Shown one piece after another: positions 8,615 to 17,067 of a stretch of 64,000 bases of DNA. The notes under the pieces are model-generated. The model was given only the letters and a program-made list of their open reading frames with translations, was not told the origin of the DNA and searched no databases. The stretch's first letter is position 1, and each line of letters starts with the position of its first letter. The DNA is from Maribacter sp. PR1 (GTDB lineage Bacteria > Bacteroidota > Bacteroidia > Flavobacteriales > Flavobacteriaceae): the NCBI RefSeq assembly GCF_028464145.1, contig NZ_JAQPCG010000005.1, positions 1 through 64,000 on the forward strand. Direction: 5' to 3'. A program made the position numbers and the translations under genes.

Positions 8615-10129
8615 ATGAAAAAATCCATATACATATATATATCATTTTTCTGTATTTCAATTTTAGTGAGTTGTTCAAAAGAACTCCTAGAACTTGAACC
8701 TGCGGATCAGAGTTCAGTTGAATCTTATTGGACCTCTGAAGATAATGCCCAAGCGGCTCTAACAGGTTGCTACGAACCTCTATTGGGTCCTTACAATGGC
8801 GAAGGATCCTGGTTGCTAAAGTTGGAAGATATAACCCCTAATGCATTTGAAATTGATGATTCCAGTGGTGCTTCATCTATAGCTCGTGGGGACAATAATC
8901 CTACCTTACCTTTGATCAATACTCGGTATCAGATTGCTTATGAGGGAATTGGAAGAACCAATACATTTTTAGCAAATATAGATGCGGTACCAATGGATCA
9001 AAACTTAAAGGCTAGGTATATAGGAGAAGCACGATTTTTAAGGGCGTTTTACTATCATAATCTAATTGAGTATTATGGGGGTGTGCCTTTAATTTTAGAC
9101 CCGCCTAATAATAATACGCAAGGTCAATTGCCTAGAAATTCAAAACAGGAAATTCTAGAGGTTATTTATGTGGACCTGGATGCAGCAGCCAACATTTTAC
9201 CGGTATCGTATACCAGTACTGACCAAGGAAGGGCCACAAAGGGTGCCGCGTTGGCCTTAAAGGCAAGGTCTGCCTTATATAATGAAAGGTGGTCAGAGGC
9301 ACTTACGTCTGCGCAAGCTGTAGTTGATTTGAACGAATACAGCCTTTTTCCAGATTATCGTGGACTGTTTTTGTTGGAAAATGAGCGAAATAGTGAGGTG
9401 ATTTTTGATGTAGGCTTTCAGTTTCCTGAAATTACGAATAATTATCATGAATTATTTCAACAGGGTAATGTCTTTAAAAGCTTAGTCGACGCCTATTTAA
9501 TGACGGATGGTCAAAGTATAGAAGAATCAGCCCTATATGATTCGTCAACCCCTTTTGAAAATAGGGATCCGCGTTTAAATCAAACCCTTATCACTATTGG
9601 TTCCATGTTTAATGGGCAGTTGGTAACTGGGGATGAACTCTTTGCGGATTTGACCGGTTATGCTTATAAAAAGTACACGTACTTCACCGATAATGAGGTT
9701 CGAACGGCGCCACAACCAAATCAATCAGAAATCAATCCAATTTTATTTAGATATGCTGAAATATTGTTGACAATTGCAGAGGCAGAGAACGAACTGAATG
9801 GACCAACTTCAAGAGCTTACGATGCCATAAATGAAGTAAGAAATAGACCATCAGTTAATATGCCTGATGTTATGGCCGGATTATCACAATCAGAATTTAG
9901 GGATGCCTTGCGTTTGGAACGAAGAGTTGAGTTTGCAGGGGAGGGGCTTTATTACAAGGATATTATCAGATGGCGTACTGCTGAGATTGTAATGAACCAA
10001 GATGGTCTTGATCAAAATGGAAATGTGATCGAGAGTAGAAGTTTTAATCCTGATAGGGATTACCTATGGCCATTACCGGATAGGGATATCTTGTTAAACT
10101 CCAATTTGGAACAGAACCCAGGATATTAG
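8615..10129 (+). CDS. SusD/RagB-family nutrient-binding lipoprotein
   Basis: A 504-residue surface lipoprotein. The chosen ATG at 8615 starts a lipoprotein signal (hydrophobic run then LVSC) with Cys about residue 20. The in-frame extension back to 8552 overlaps SusC and is rejected. The N-terminal part has the SusD-like TPR architecture (ALTGCYEPLL, ARFLRAFYYHNLIEYYGGVPL). The C-terminal SusD domain has RYAEILLTIAEAENEL and ends NPGY. It caps the SusC barrel and binds the incoming glycan. Spacing to SusC (10 bases) and to the sulfatase (21 bases) indicates one transcript. Confidence 0.95.
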   Translation: MKKSIYIYISFFCISILVSCSKELLELEPADQSSVESYWTSEDNAQAALTGCYEPLLGPYNGEGSWLLKLEDITPNAFEIDDSSGASSIARGDNNPTLPLINTRYQIAYEGIGRTNTFLANIDAVPMDQNLKARYIGEARFLRAFYYHNLIEYYGGVPLILDPPNNNTQGQLPRNSKQEILEVIYVDLDAAANILPVSYTSTDQGRATKGAALALKARSALYNERWSEALTSAQAVVDLNEYSLFPDYRGLFLLENERNSEVIFDVGFQFPEITNNYHELFQQGNVFKSLVDAYLMTDGQSIEESALYDSSTPFENRDPRLNQTLITIGSMFNGQLVTGDELFADLTGYAYKKYTYFTDNEVRTAPQPNQSEINPILFRYAEILLTIAEAENELNGPTSRAYDAINEVRNRPSVNMPDVMAGLSQSEFRDALRLERRVEFAGEGLYYKDIIRWRTAEIVMNQDGLDQNGNVIESRSFNPDRDYLWPLPDRDILLNSNLEQNPGY

Positions 10130-10150
10130 AATATTATAAACAGAGTAAAT

Positions 10151-11542
10151 ATGAAAATTAGAAGCAAACCCTTGATCCTTTTAAGCTTCCTTATTTCTGG
10201 TATTTTTGGTTGGTCACAGCAAAAAACCAAGGATAAGCCCAACGTAATTGTAATCCTTACGGACGACCAGGGTTCGGTAGATATGAATGCATACGGTGCA
10301 ACGGATTTATACACACCAAATATGGATAGGCTGGCCAGTGAAGGAGTTCGGTTTACCCAGTTTTATGCGGGTGCCCCTGTGTGCTCACCATCCAGGGCCA
10401 TACTACTTACTGGAAAAACCAATTTAAGGGCCGGACTTCCAAATAATGTTCCTATTCCAGAAAGGGCTGAGGAAACAGGTCAATACGGACTTCCAACTGA
10501 ACAGGTTACCATGGCAGAAATGCTGAAGGATAACGGGTACAATACCGCCTTAATTGGAAAATGGCATTTAGGTCATCGACCACAAAATCTACCCAATGGA
10601 CAAGGTTTTGATTATTTCTTTGGGCATCAGCGTGGATGTATTGACAATTACTCGCATTTTTTCTTTTGGGATGGACCCAATAAACATGATCTTTACCGAA
10701 ATGAAAAGGAAGTCTATTATCCAGGAGACCATTTTTCAGCCCTGATGGTTGATGAGATTAAGGGATTTGTAGATGACCAGAAAGAAAACCCATTTTTTAT
10801 CTATTGGGCTTTCAATGCGCCACATTATCCTTATCAAGGTACCCCAAAATGGTTGGAGCACTATAAGGACCTACCCACACCTAGAAAGGAATATGCATCA
10901 TTTTTATCAAATACGGATGAACAGATTGGTAAGATATTGGATTATCTGGATGAAAAAGGTCTGACCGATAATACCATTGTCATTTTTCAATCCGATCACG
11001 GTCATTCTAGGGAAGCGAGGGCTTTCTATGGCGGAGGAAATGCAGGTCCCTATAGAGGCAGTAAGTTTAGCATGTTCGAAGGCGGCATCCGTGTTCCGGC
11101 TATTATTAGATATCCTAAAGAAATTCCGGCTAATGAGGTTCGAGGTCAACTGGCTATGGAGACCGATTGGTTCAGTACGGTTGCGGATTTGGCGAATATT
11201 GATATTACTGGTCTAAAAGTGGATGGGAAGAGTTTAATGCCCATTATCAAAAGTGCTGAAACGGATTCACAGCATGACGCGGTATATTGGCAATTGGGAG
11301 GTTATGATGATAAAACAGCCCAATGGGTCGTACGTAAAGGACCTTGGAAACTTATAGGAAATGTGATTGAACCATTAGGGGAAGAGAAACAGAAAGAAAT
11401 GCCTAGACTCTTTTTAGTGAATTTGGATGATGACATAGGTGAGCAAAATAATCTTGCCAATTCAAATCCTAATATGTTGAAAGAACTTTTGCAGTTACAC
11501 AAGTCCTGGCTTGCATCGGTAAAACGGGAAATAAAAAATTAG
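10151..11542 (+). CDS. Secreted sulfatase, formylglycine type (S1 family)
   Basis: A 463-residue exported enzyme with signal peptide (about 1-22, ending GWSQQ). The active-site signature C-S-P-S-R lies at residues 78-82; the Cys is oxidised to formylglycine in this family. The metal-binding DDQG is at 38-41, GKWHLGHRP near 136, and the late catalytic region has FQSDHGHSREA. The family removes sulfate esters from carbohydrates or aryl compounds; the exact substrate is not readable. It closes the SusC/SusD operon and is the only carbohydrate-active enzyme in it, so glycoside hydrolases for the same glycan must be elsewhere. A terminator follows. Confidence 0.92.
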   Translation: MKIRSKPLILLSFLISGIFGWSQQKTKDKPNVIVILTDDQGSVDMNAYGATDLYTPNMDRLASEGVRFTQFYAGAPVCSPSRAILLTGKTNLRAGLPNNVPIPERAEETGQYGLPTEQVTMAEMLKDNGYNTALIGKWHLGHRPQNLPNGQGFDYFFGHQRGCIDNYSHFFFWDGPNKHDLYRNEKEVYYPGDHFSALMVDEIKGFVDDQKENPFFIYWAFNAPHYPYQGTPKWLEHYKDLPTPRKEYASFLSNTDEQIGKILDYLDEKGLTDNTIVIFQSDHGHSREARAFYGGGNAGPYRGSKFSMFEGGIRVPAIIRYPKEIPANEVRGQLAMETDWFSTVADLANIDITGLKVDGKSLMPIIKSAETDSQHDAVYWQLGGYDDKTAQWVVRKGPWKLIGNVIEPLGEEKQKEMPRLFLVNLDDDIGEQNNLANSNPNMLKELLQLHKSWLASVKREIKN

Positions 11543-11577
11543 ATGTTGAGGAATTATTTGAGTTGTTAGTTTGGTTG

Positions 11578-11606
11578 AAACAAGGACGGAAAACCCGTCC
11601 TTGTTT
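11578..11606 (+). terminator. Rho-independent terminator of the uptake operon
   Basis: Arms aaacaaggacgg (11578-11589) and ccgtccttgttt (11595-11606) form a perfect twelve-base stem with a five-base loop, followed by T-rich sequence. It lies 36 bases after the sulfatase stop and closes the operon. Confidence 0.85.
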
Positions 11607-12253
11607 ATTTTAATTTTAACACGTAGTAGTCAAGAGAATCTGAACTTTTTAGAAACTACCCCAAAATCTCTTCACCAATATCCTTTTTTACTTAAACTAC
11701 CTTTTTCTTTTAAATTAACTATACTCCATATAGCCTACTCTAAAAATTTGCTCGTGTAGTACAATGATGAACAAATCTTAGTTAAAAAAGTTTCTCATCA
11801 TATGGAACAACCAAAAAATGCACTTAATTCATTATCTTTAGAAAGTGTCTTAGAACACTATCGTACGGCAGTAATTATTTGATTTGACTTTCCTAAACTA
11901 AAGTCCGTACAGACAACATAAAATTACAGTGGTAGCTGATTTCAAAATCAGCTTGTATTTATTCGGTCCCGCTTGCGGGACGAAAGAATAGCAAGAGGAT
12001 AGCACGCTAGCGCGGTGCTATATATTCATTTTCCTCCGGCAAAGCCCAGTTTTAGAGTGTTTTTTGATAATATTGGTTGATGGCTTTCATAGCATTATTA
12101 ACTTAAAAATAAGTTTAGCCCAATAAAACCGAGGAATTTTTAGCGTAAAAATCAAGATTCGCTTGCCATTTTTCGATAAATGCCCTGCGAACGCCCATTT
12201 TTAGTGGAGGATTTGCGTCAAATCCATTAAAAAGTAGATTTCAACCAATCAAT
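11607..12253. other. Gene-free junction with clustered small hairpins
   Basis: About 650 bases between the uptake operon and the accessory island carry no convincing gene. They contain three closely spaced hairpins: 11934-11940 with 11947-11953, 11966-11970 with 11977-11981, and 12000-12005 with 12015-12020. Runs that resemble decayed coding sequence on either strand are also present. I see a probable scar of past insertion but cannot name the element. Confidence 0.4.
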
Positions 12254-12676
12254 TTGCATAGCAAAGCGGTTCAATATTTTAGAGGAGATGACATAAAAAA
12301 TCATGCCCATTTTAACCAAGCCTCGGAGGTTAAACAACACTTTTTGGAGAATTATCAACTAGATACTTCACCACCGTGCAAGTTTGATAAAAAGCTTGGA
12401 ATCCCTATCAACGGACTGACTTATTGGCGGCCAGAATTATCAAATCCCTTGGAAGGGGCATCGATAAGGCCAGGGGCTATTGAACTTCAACAAGTAGGTT
12501 GCGCCCTTTCGGGTTTTTGCTTTACGCTTATCTACCGGAACACTACAAAAACCCGACAGGATCCATGCGCAAAAGTTGGGGTAAGATTTGGGGGTCTTAT
12601 CGTTCTGCTTTTAAACAGTTCGGTTTTAAGGGAAGCTTACAAAGAAACTAAATTAAGTGTTTTATTAAACAGATAG
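12254..12676 (+). other. Uncertain open frame, possibly a decayed gene
   Basis: A 140-codon frame opens with TTG. Its first 55 residues (to about the LTYWRPE stretch) have protein-like composition, while the remainder looks random. It runs 40 bases into the 3' end of the convergent thymidylate synthase-family gene. No family is recognised. It may be the tail of a lost gene; it is listed only so that the interval is documented. Confidence 0.2.
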
Positions 12677-13596
12677 TCTTTCGGGCATAATTGTAGCACT
12701 TCTTTATAATATGATTGCTTAATTACTTTTCTTTTACTATCATTAGAAACCTTATTAGATCTTAGGAGTAATATATTTAGCATTTCTCCCCAATAACCAT
12801 CTAAATTATGATGGATTGAATCACTTTTTCTAATCTGTTCTTCGAAATTTACAAAAGATTCAATGTTATGGATATTGTCCATTTTGGGCATTCCGATGTC
12901 GTAATAAATAGGATTTTTAAGAATATTTTCTAGGAGTTCAAAATGCCTTTCGTAAACGTGGAGTGAACCAACATTGTGATAATAAACCCCTAATTCCACA
13001 TTTAGGATTATTGCAAGCCACTCTTGGAGAATTGTAGTAAAGAAAATATCATTTGGAAGTCCCCAGACAATATCATTACTTCGCATATTAACAATACAAT
13101 CAAGTTTGTTATTTCTAATTAAGAATTGAATAGTTGAGGTACAAGCAACATCTCTAACATTTTTTCCTAAAGTTTTTTTAGAATCAAGAAGACTTATAAC
13201 GGCCCTTCGAGAATTTGGGTAATTGAGTAGCTCAGTTATAAGTCCATTCCAAACTTTATTGTTATTTGAAAATATCTGGTATCCATAACAGCTATTTCTG
13301 ATTTCATCTTCATTATCTTCCAGGGCAACTTTCCAATTTTTAGAATAATAAGATATAAAATCAAAATCCTTTGAACCACTTAAATGCCAAGCAACCTCAC
13401 CAATAGCAAAAGGAAGATTCCACCTCCTATTCACTAAGGTAGTAAGTCTTTTTCGAGGATTATCCAGTTTAATATAAACAGGATATAATTCCACAGTAGA
13501 GGAACCTCTAACATTTACTTTACATCCACCTTTTAATAGATTTTTATAAAGTTCAAGTTGAATATGATTTATGTTTTCTCCAACAATATTAATCAT
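12637..13596 (-). CDS. Thymidylate synthase-family enzyme, probable (d)CMP hydroxymethylase type
   Basis: A 319-residue protein with the thymidylate synthase fold. It shows the RRWNLPFAIGEVAWHLSG segment (57-74), phosphate-binding Arg pair SRR at 129-131, nucleophile Cys152 (DVACTST), R-S-x-D at 172-175, GLP at 179-181, and the His213-x-Tyr215 pair (SLHVYERH). The residue aligned with E. coli Asn177, which reads the uracil base, is Asp183 (GLPND). In this family Asn marks dUMP enzymes and Asp marks dCMP-specific ones such as the T4 dCMP hydroxymethylase, and the His after the Cys is Thr. I therefore infer action on (d)CMP rather than dUMP. Its ATG overlaps the stop of the upstream dUTPase-like gene by four bases (ATGA), so the two are translated together. 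Confidence 0.7.
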   Translation of the reverse strand: MINIVGENINHIQLELYKNLLKGGCKVNVRGSSTVELYPVYIKLDNPRKRLTTLVNRRWNLPFAIGEVAWHLSGSKDFDFISYYSKNWKVALEDNEDEIRNSCYGYQIFSNNNKVWNGLITELLNYPNSRRAVISLLDSKKTLGKNVRDVACTSTIQFLIRNNKLDCIVNMRSNDIVWGLPNDIFFTTILQEWLAIILNVELGVYYHNVGSLHVYERHFELLENILKNPIYYDIGMPKMDNIHNIESFVNFEEQIRKSDSIHHNLDGYWGEMLNILLLRSNKVSNDSKRKVIKQSYYKEVLQLCPKDYLFNKTLNLVSL

Positions 13597-14426
13597 TTGC
13601 TCTTGTTTATTATACTATCTAACTTAGTCGAAATTTGCTCCAATTCCTTATATAAATATACATCCATTTCATCCAAACTATTTAAAGTTCTGTTAAATCT
13701 CGCCTTATTTGTATTGTCTAAAAAAAAAGTTTCTTGCATTTTAATTACCTCATTTTTTAACTCAAGAATTTCATCATTCTGTACAGAAACTATATATGAA
13801 CGCAAACCGAGAGTAATTGCTGCAAAAAGTAAGCCTAATCCAGTTACCCAACCTCTAATATTTCTCCAAAATCTCCTTTGTGATTCCTTATGACTTTTAT
13901 CAACAGTATTCTTAATCCGAAGCGCTTCTTCTTTTATATTAATGAAATTCTCATCTAAGTATTTCATTGTTTTATTTTTAATCATTGAAACATAATGCTC
14001 CTTGCTTAACATTTTAAATCCTAAGGGTTTATTCTTAGTAGGTTTATTAAACTTTGAGATTGTTATTCTTAGGAAATCTCCATCTTCACATATTAAATGT
14101 TTGTTTTTTCCAAAATTGGTCAATACTGTAGATAAATATCCATTGTATTGAGGGTCAATAATTCCAATATTATTAGCCATTATTCCCCTTTGAGATAGTC
14201 TAGTTTTAATAAAAGCATATCCTATTCTATCAGGGGGTAATTTAATTTTCTCTTTAGAAATAACAAAAACCATTGAATTGGGTTCCATTTCATGTGATGT
14301 TTTTTCTTCACCATCTACTGTTATTATTTTAGAAATACGCAAATCATAAGATGCATTGTCATAATTACCTTCAATTGCATTTTTGATTAATTTTTCTTGC
14401 TTTAACTCCTCATGATTTAGTATCAT
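13593..14426 (-). CDS. dUTPase/dCTP deaminase-like domain with membrane anchor and coiled coil
   Basis: A 277-residue protein. Residues 1-about 145 match the trimeric dUTPase/dCTP deaminase fold: NASYDLRIS near 24-32, KTRLSQRG at 74-81, and IDPQYNG with Asp91 in the motif III position. The Glu that is catalytic in dCTP deaminases falls on a Val by my alignment (YLSTVLTN), while the dUTPase-type Asp is kept. dUTP hydrolysis or plain nucleotide binding is therefore more likely than deamination. A charged linker leads to one membrane segment (about 190-208) and then a helical, coiled-coil-like tail to 277. Housekeeping enzymes of this fold are soluble and about 150-190 residues, so the anchor is exceptional. 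It is first gene of a two-gene operon with the thymidylate synthase-family enzyme. Confidence 0.65.
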   Translation of the reverse strand: MILNHEELKQEKLIKNAIEGNYDNASYDLRISKIITVDGEEKTSHEMEPNSMVFVISKEKIKLPPDRIGYAFIKTRLSQRGIMANNIGIIDPQYNGYLSTVLTNFGKNKHLICEDGDFLRITISKFNKPTKNKPLGFKMLSKEHYVSMIKNKTMKYLDENFINIKEEALRIKNTVDKSHKESQRRFWRNIRGWVTGLGLLFAAITLGLRSYIVSVQNDEILELKNEVIKMQETFFLDNTNKARFNRTLNSLDEMDVYLYKELEQISTKLDSIINKSK

Positions 14427-14522
14427 AGTAGATTGTTTTGTATTAAAAATAGACTATTTTAACCTTTTATGTATAATGGATTTCTTGCATACAGCGAGAT
14501 TTTTAAAAAATAGGAAATTATA

Positions 14523-14921
14523 ATGCAAGGCAAGCGTGATATTAGCATAGATTGGAAAAGACTCTCGAAACTTGCTTGGAATGCTAGAGAGAATGCAGTC
14601 GCAGAAAATACTAAAGTTGGTTCATCGGTAATATCTTCTTCTGGTAATTATTATAGTGGTTGTAATATTGAACAGTTATATAGAAATAAGGATTTACATG
14701 CTGAAGTCTGTGCTATATCAATGATGATAAGTGATGGTGAAAAAAAATTAGTGGCTATACTTGTAGTGGCGGAAAGGGTCAGATTTACACCCTGTGGAAC
14801 ATGTATGGACTGGATTTTTCAATTTGGCGGGCATGAATGCATCGTTGGTTATCAACCGCAAAAAAATGGGGAAATTATTAAATTCCTAGCCAAAGAACTA
14901 ATGCCTTATTATCCGAAATAA
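14523..14921 (+). CDS. Cytidine deaminase-family protein
   Basis: A 132-residue zinc deaminase. The zinc ligands and catalytic Glu are present in H59-A-E61 and P-C91-G-T-C94, with the substrate-contacting N48-x-E50 (GCNIEQ). Length and motif spacing match free (deoxy)cytidine deaminases, which convert the nucleoside to (deoxy)uridine. It starts 96 bases from the divergent dUTPase-like/thymidylate synthase-like operon and probably shares its control region. All three genes act on pyrimidine nucleotides, which suggests a joint role. Free-nucleoside salvage is the conservative alternative. Confidence 0.85.
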   Translation: MQGKRDISIDWKRLSKLAWNARENAVAENTKVGSSVISSSGNYYSGCNIEQLYRNKDLHAEVCAISMMISDGEKKLVAILVVAERVRFTPCGTCMDWIFQFGGHECIVGYQPQKNGEIIKFLAKELMPYYPK

Positions 14922-15092
14922 TTTTTTAACTTATGGGTCATGGGCATATCTCGGGGATAATCGAAAGCTATTAAATGAACTGTCTGGGCTTAAAGGGAAT
15001 TTAATCAGGATTGAGGGACAGACAAATCTTCAAGTGTTTTATAGAATCCTTTTGCCTATACTGTGCTTTATCAGAAGTACCAATGTTGGTTG

Positions 15093-15974
15093 TTAAAAAT
15101 CAAACCCTTGATAGCTCACTGTAAGATAGAAATCTCTATATCCATCAGGTGTAAAAACCCTAATTATAATTTCTTGCTCTCCTTGGTATCTGTAATCAAT
15201 TCCTTCCAAAGGACCAGGTTTATGTGAAGTATTTGGAGATAAGTATAAAAGGATAGTTGTATACGATTTTGGATAAAGTATCTCTTGCATTTTTTGGCAC
15301 ATGTGCAAGTTTCTTCCATCAGGTAATTTGATTGTTTTGATGCCTTCCACAGTGCCACTTCCATGTGTGAGTCCAACATAATTTGAATCAGTGATAATAC
15401 CAAGCCTGTAGTCTTCCGGATAATAAATATCAAAAGAATTATTGAATATTGTTATGAGCGGAGATGGACCATGGGATTTATCTGCAGCATACCTAACTCC
15501 ATGATTAGCCAGCGAATTTTTTTCTAAAAACAGTTCAATATCTACATCCAACTTTTTTTCACTGTCAGTTGGATTATCACGAAACCATGAAATTCTTGCA
15601 GTTAGATCTTCCTTAAGCTTGCCAATTTTTTTGCCATAAACTATGTGGGGATAGTGTTTCAAGTCGAAAGGGATATCTTCAACGTTTTGTGTTATTAAAA
15701 TTGTTCGTTTGCCCAAAGCATGTGCATATCCAACTTCATAAAAAACGTTGGGATTGCGATCGGTCATGTCAGCAACAATGAAATCAGCTTTTGAAATTTG
15801 ATTGTAGACACGCTCCATGATTGATTCAGTAAATATTTGTTCGTCCACTCTTTCACAATAGGCACCGGCATCTATGCAGCTTTGCTTTATACCGAGTTGG
15901 TAGATGTCATCAAAGTCATCTGTGAAAGGCATTAGGACAAAGCAAAATTGCTTTGGCTTGGTTGACTTGTCCAT
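15093..15974 (-). CDS. Nucleoside 2-deoxyribosyltransferase-like protein with beta-rich C-terminal domain
   Basis: A 293-residue protein. Residues about 8-130 match the nucleoside 2-deoxyribosyltransferase-like fold, related to TIR: FVLMPF (12-17), the DFIVADMTDRNPNVFYEVGYAHALGK block (64-89), and the likely catalytic Glu80. Such domains act on nucleotides or NAD-like substrates and recur in bacterial conflict systems. Residues about 165-293 form a beta-rich domain of no recognised family, perhaps a sensor. It shares a 113-base divergent promoter region with the next gene. The function as an immune effector is inferred from domain and neighbours. Confidence 0.65.
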   Translation of the reverse strand: MDKSTKPKQFCFVLMPFTDDFDDIYQLGIKQSCIDAGAYCERVDEQIFTESIMERVYNQISKADFIVADMTDRNPNVFYEVGYAHALGKRTILITQNVEDIPFDLKHYPHIVYGKKIGKLKEDLTARISWFRDNPTDSEKKLDVDIELFLEKNSLANHGVRYAADKSHGPSPLITIFNNSFDIYYPEDYRLGIITDSNYVGLTHGSGTVEGIKTIKLPDGRNLHMCQKMQEILYPKSYTTILLYLSPNTSHKPGPLEGIDYRYQGEQEIIIRVFTPDGYRDFYLTVSYQGFDF

Positions 15975-16087
15975 GAGTTTAAAATCTATTTAACGTTAAA
16001 AACATTACACTGGAAACTAACTTTTAAGAAATGGAAACCACTTTAAATATAACTGTTTATTATATTGATTGATATTAATGATGCAAC

Positions 16088-16915
16088 ATGGGTTCTGATA
16101 AACTGGATTTACAAGATAAACTAATTGCGTTTAAGTCAATATTAACTGTTATTGGTGCTCCAGTGGCTACGGCATTAACAGGGGACCCATTTGTAGCAAC
16201 TGGTGTCACAAATTTGTTTTTGGAAACCTTTTTTGGAATTCAATCTGAAGTCAAGATGAAAAGGGTCAGTTCTTTTCTAGAAAAGCTTGAAGAAGGAATC
16301 AGGGAAATTGAGCCAGAGTTTGATTTGGAGAACACCCAGAGGATTGAGCTTAGGGATTTAATTGAAACCGCAATTATCAAAGCTTCCAGGGCCAACTCAG
16401 AAAATAAAATTGAGAGATTGAAAAAAATCCTTATAGGCCAGATTAAAGAACCCGAAGAATACGATTATGTGTCTAGGTATTTGGATTTGGCTTCTTTACT
16501 TAATGATAATCAAGTATTGATTCTATCTTCTTTTGTGAATACTGAGGTAGAATTTGTTGCTCATCAAGATGCTCTACGAGAACTCAACAAAGAACTCGAA
16601 GAAAACAGGTTGAAGAAAGGGGAATTAAGTGGAAATCATGTTTCCGTGGACCTCTTGAACAAGTTGGCCAATGAAAAGGAAGAAATAAGCTCAAGAATTA
16701 GGGAAAAGCAAAAGGATTTTAATCGGGTTTATCAAAAACGGAAGCACCAATTAGAAATCTTGGGTAAAGAGGAGTATAATTTCTTGCTGAATGAATTGAG
16801 GGTTTTTGGGCTAATTTACAACCCCTATGAAGGAATGTTTGGAAATGAGGGTGAATATGCAGATTACCGGTGTACAATTCTGGCCAAAGGATTTATGAAG
16901 TATTTGACAATGTAG
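16088..16915 (+). CDS. Conserved-looking protein of unknown function
   Basis: A 275-residue protein of no family I recognise. Residues about 15-50 are apolar (ILTVIGAPVATALTG and GVTNLFLETFFG) and could associate with a membrane. Residues about 60-125 and 165-225 are highly charged and helical, the second suited to a coiled coil. The C-terminal end (about 235-275) is a compact region with LLNELRVFGL. The composition and even codon use indicate a real gene. It is divergent from the deoxyribosyltransferase-like gene and convergent with the SIR2-like gene, so it may belong to either. Confidence 0.55.
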   Translation: MGSDKLDLQDKLIAFKSILTVIGAPVATALTGDPFVATGVTNLFLETFFGIQSEVKMKRVSSFLEKLEEGIREIEPEFDLENTQRIELRDLIETAIIKASRANSENKIERLKKILIGQIKEPEEYDYVSRYLDLASLLNDNQVLILSSFVNTEVEFVAHQDALRELNKELEENRLKKGELSGNHVSVDLLNKLANEKEEISSRIREKQKDFNRVYQKRKHQLEILGKEEYNFLLNELRVFGLIYNPYEGMFGNEGEYADYRCTILAKGFMKYLTM

Positions 16916-17067
16916 TAATTAAGGACAAGCAAGTGTAGCCTTACCCCTTTCTAAGTAACATTCCAAAATCCTCACATTCTAGTATTTCTTCCGGTTTCAT
17001 TTTATAAATGTATCGCTTTTGACCACGGCTAATTAATTAACTTGGAACGTATCAGAAATTTACGAAC

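Noticed and set aside
12637-13596. Ordinary housekeeping thymidylate synthase
   Set aside because: The Asp at the base-specifying position, the Thr after the catalytic Cys and the island context argue against it.
13593-14426. Straight dCTP deaminase call for the membrane-anchored protein
   Set aside because: The catalytic Glu of dCTP deaminases appears replaced by Val, while the dUTPase Asp is present, so only the fold is claimed.
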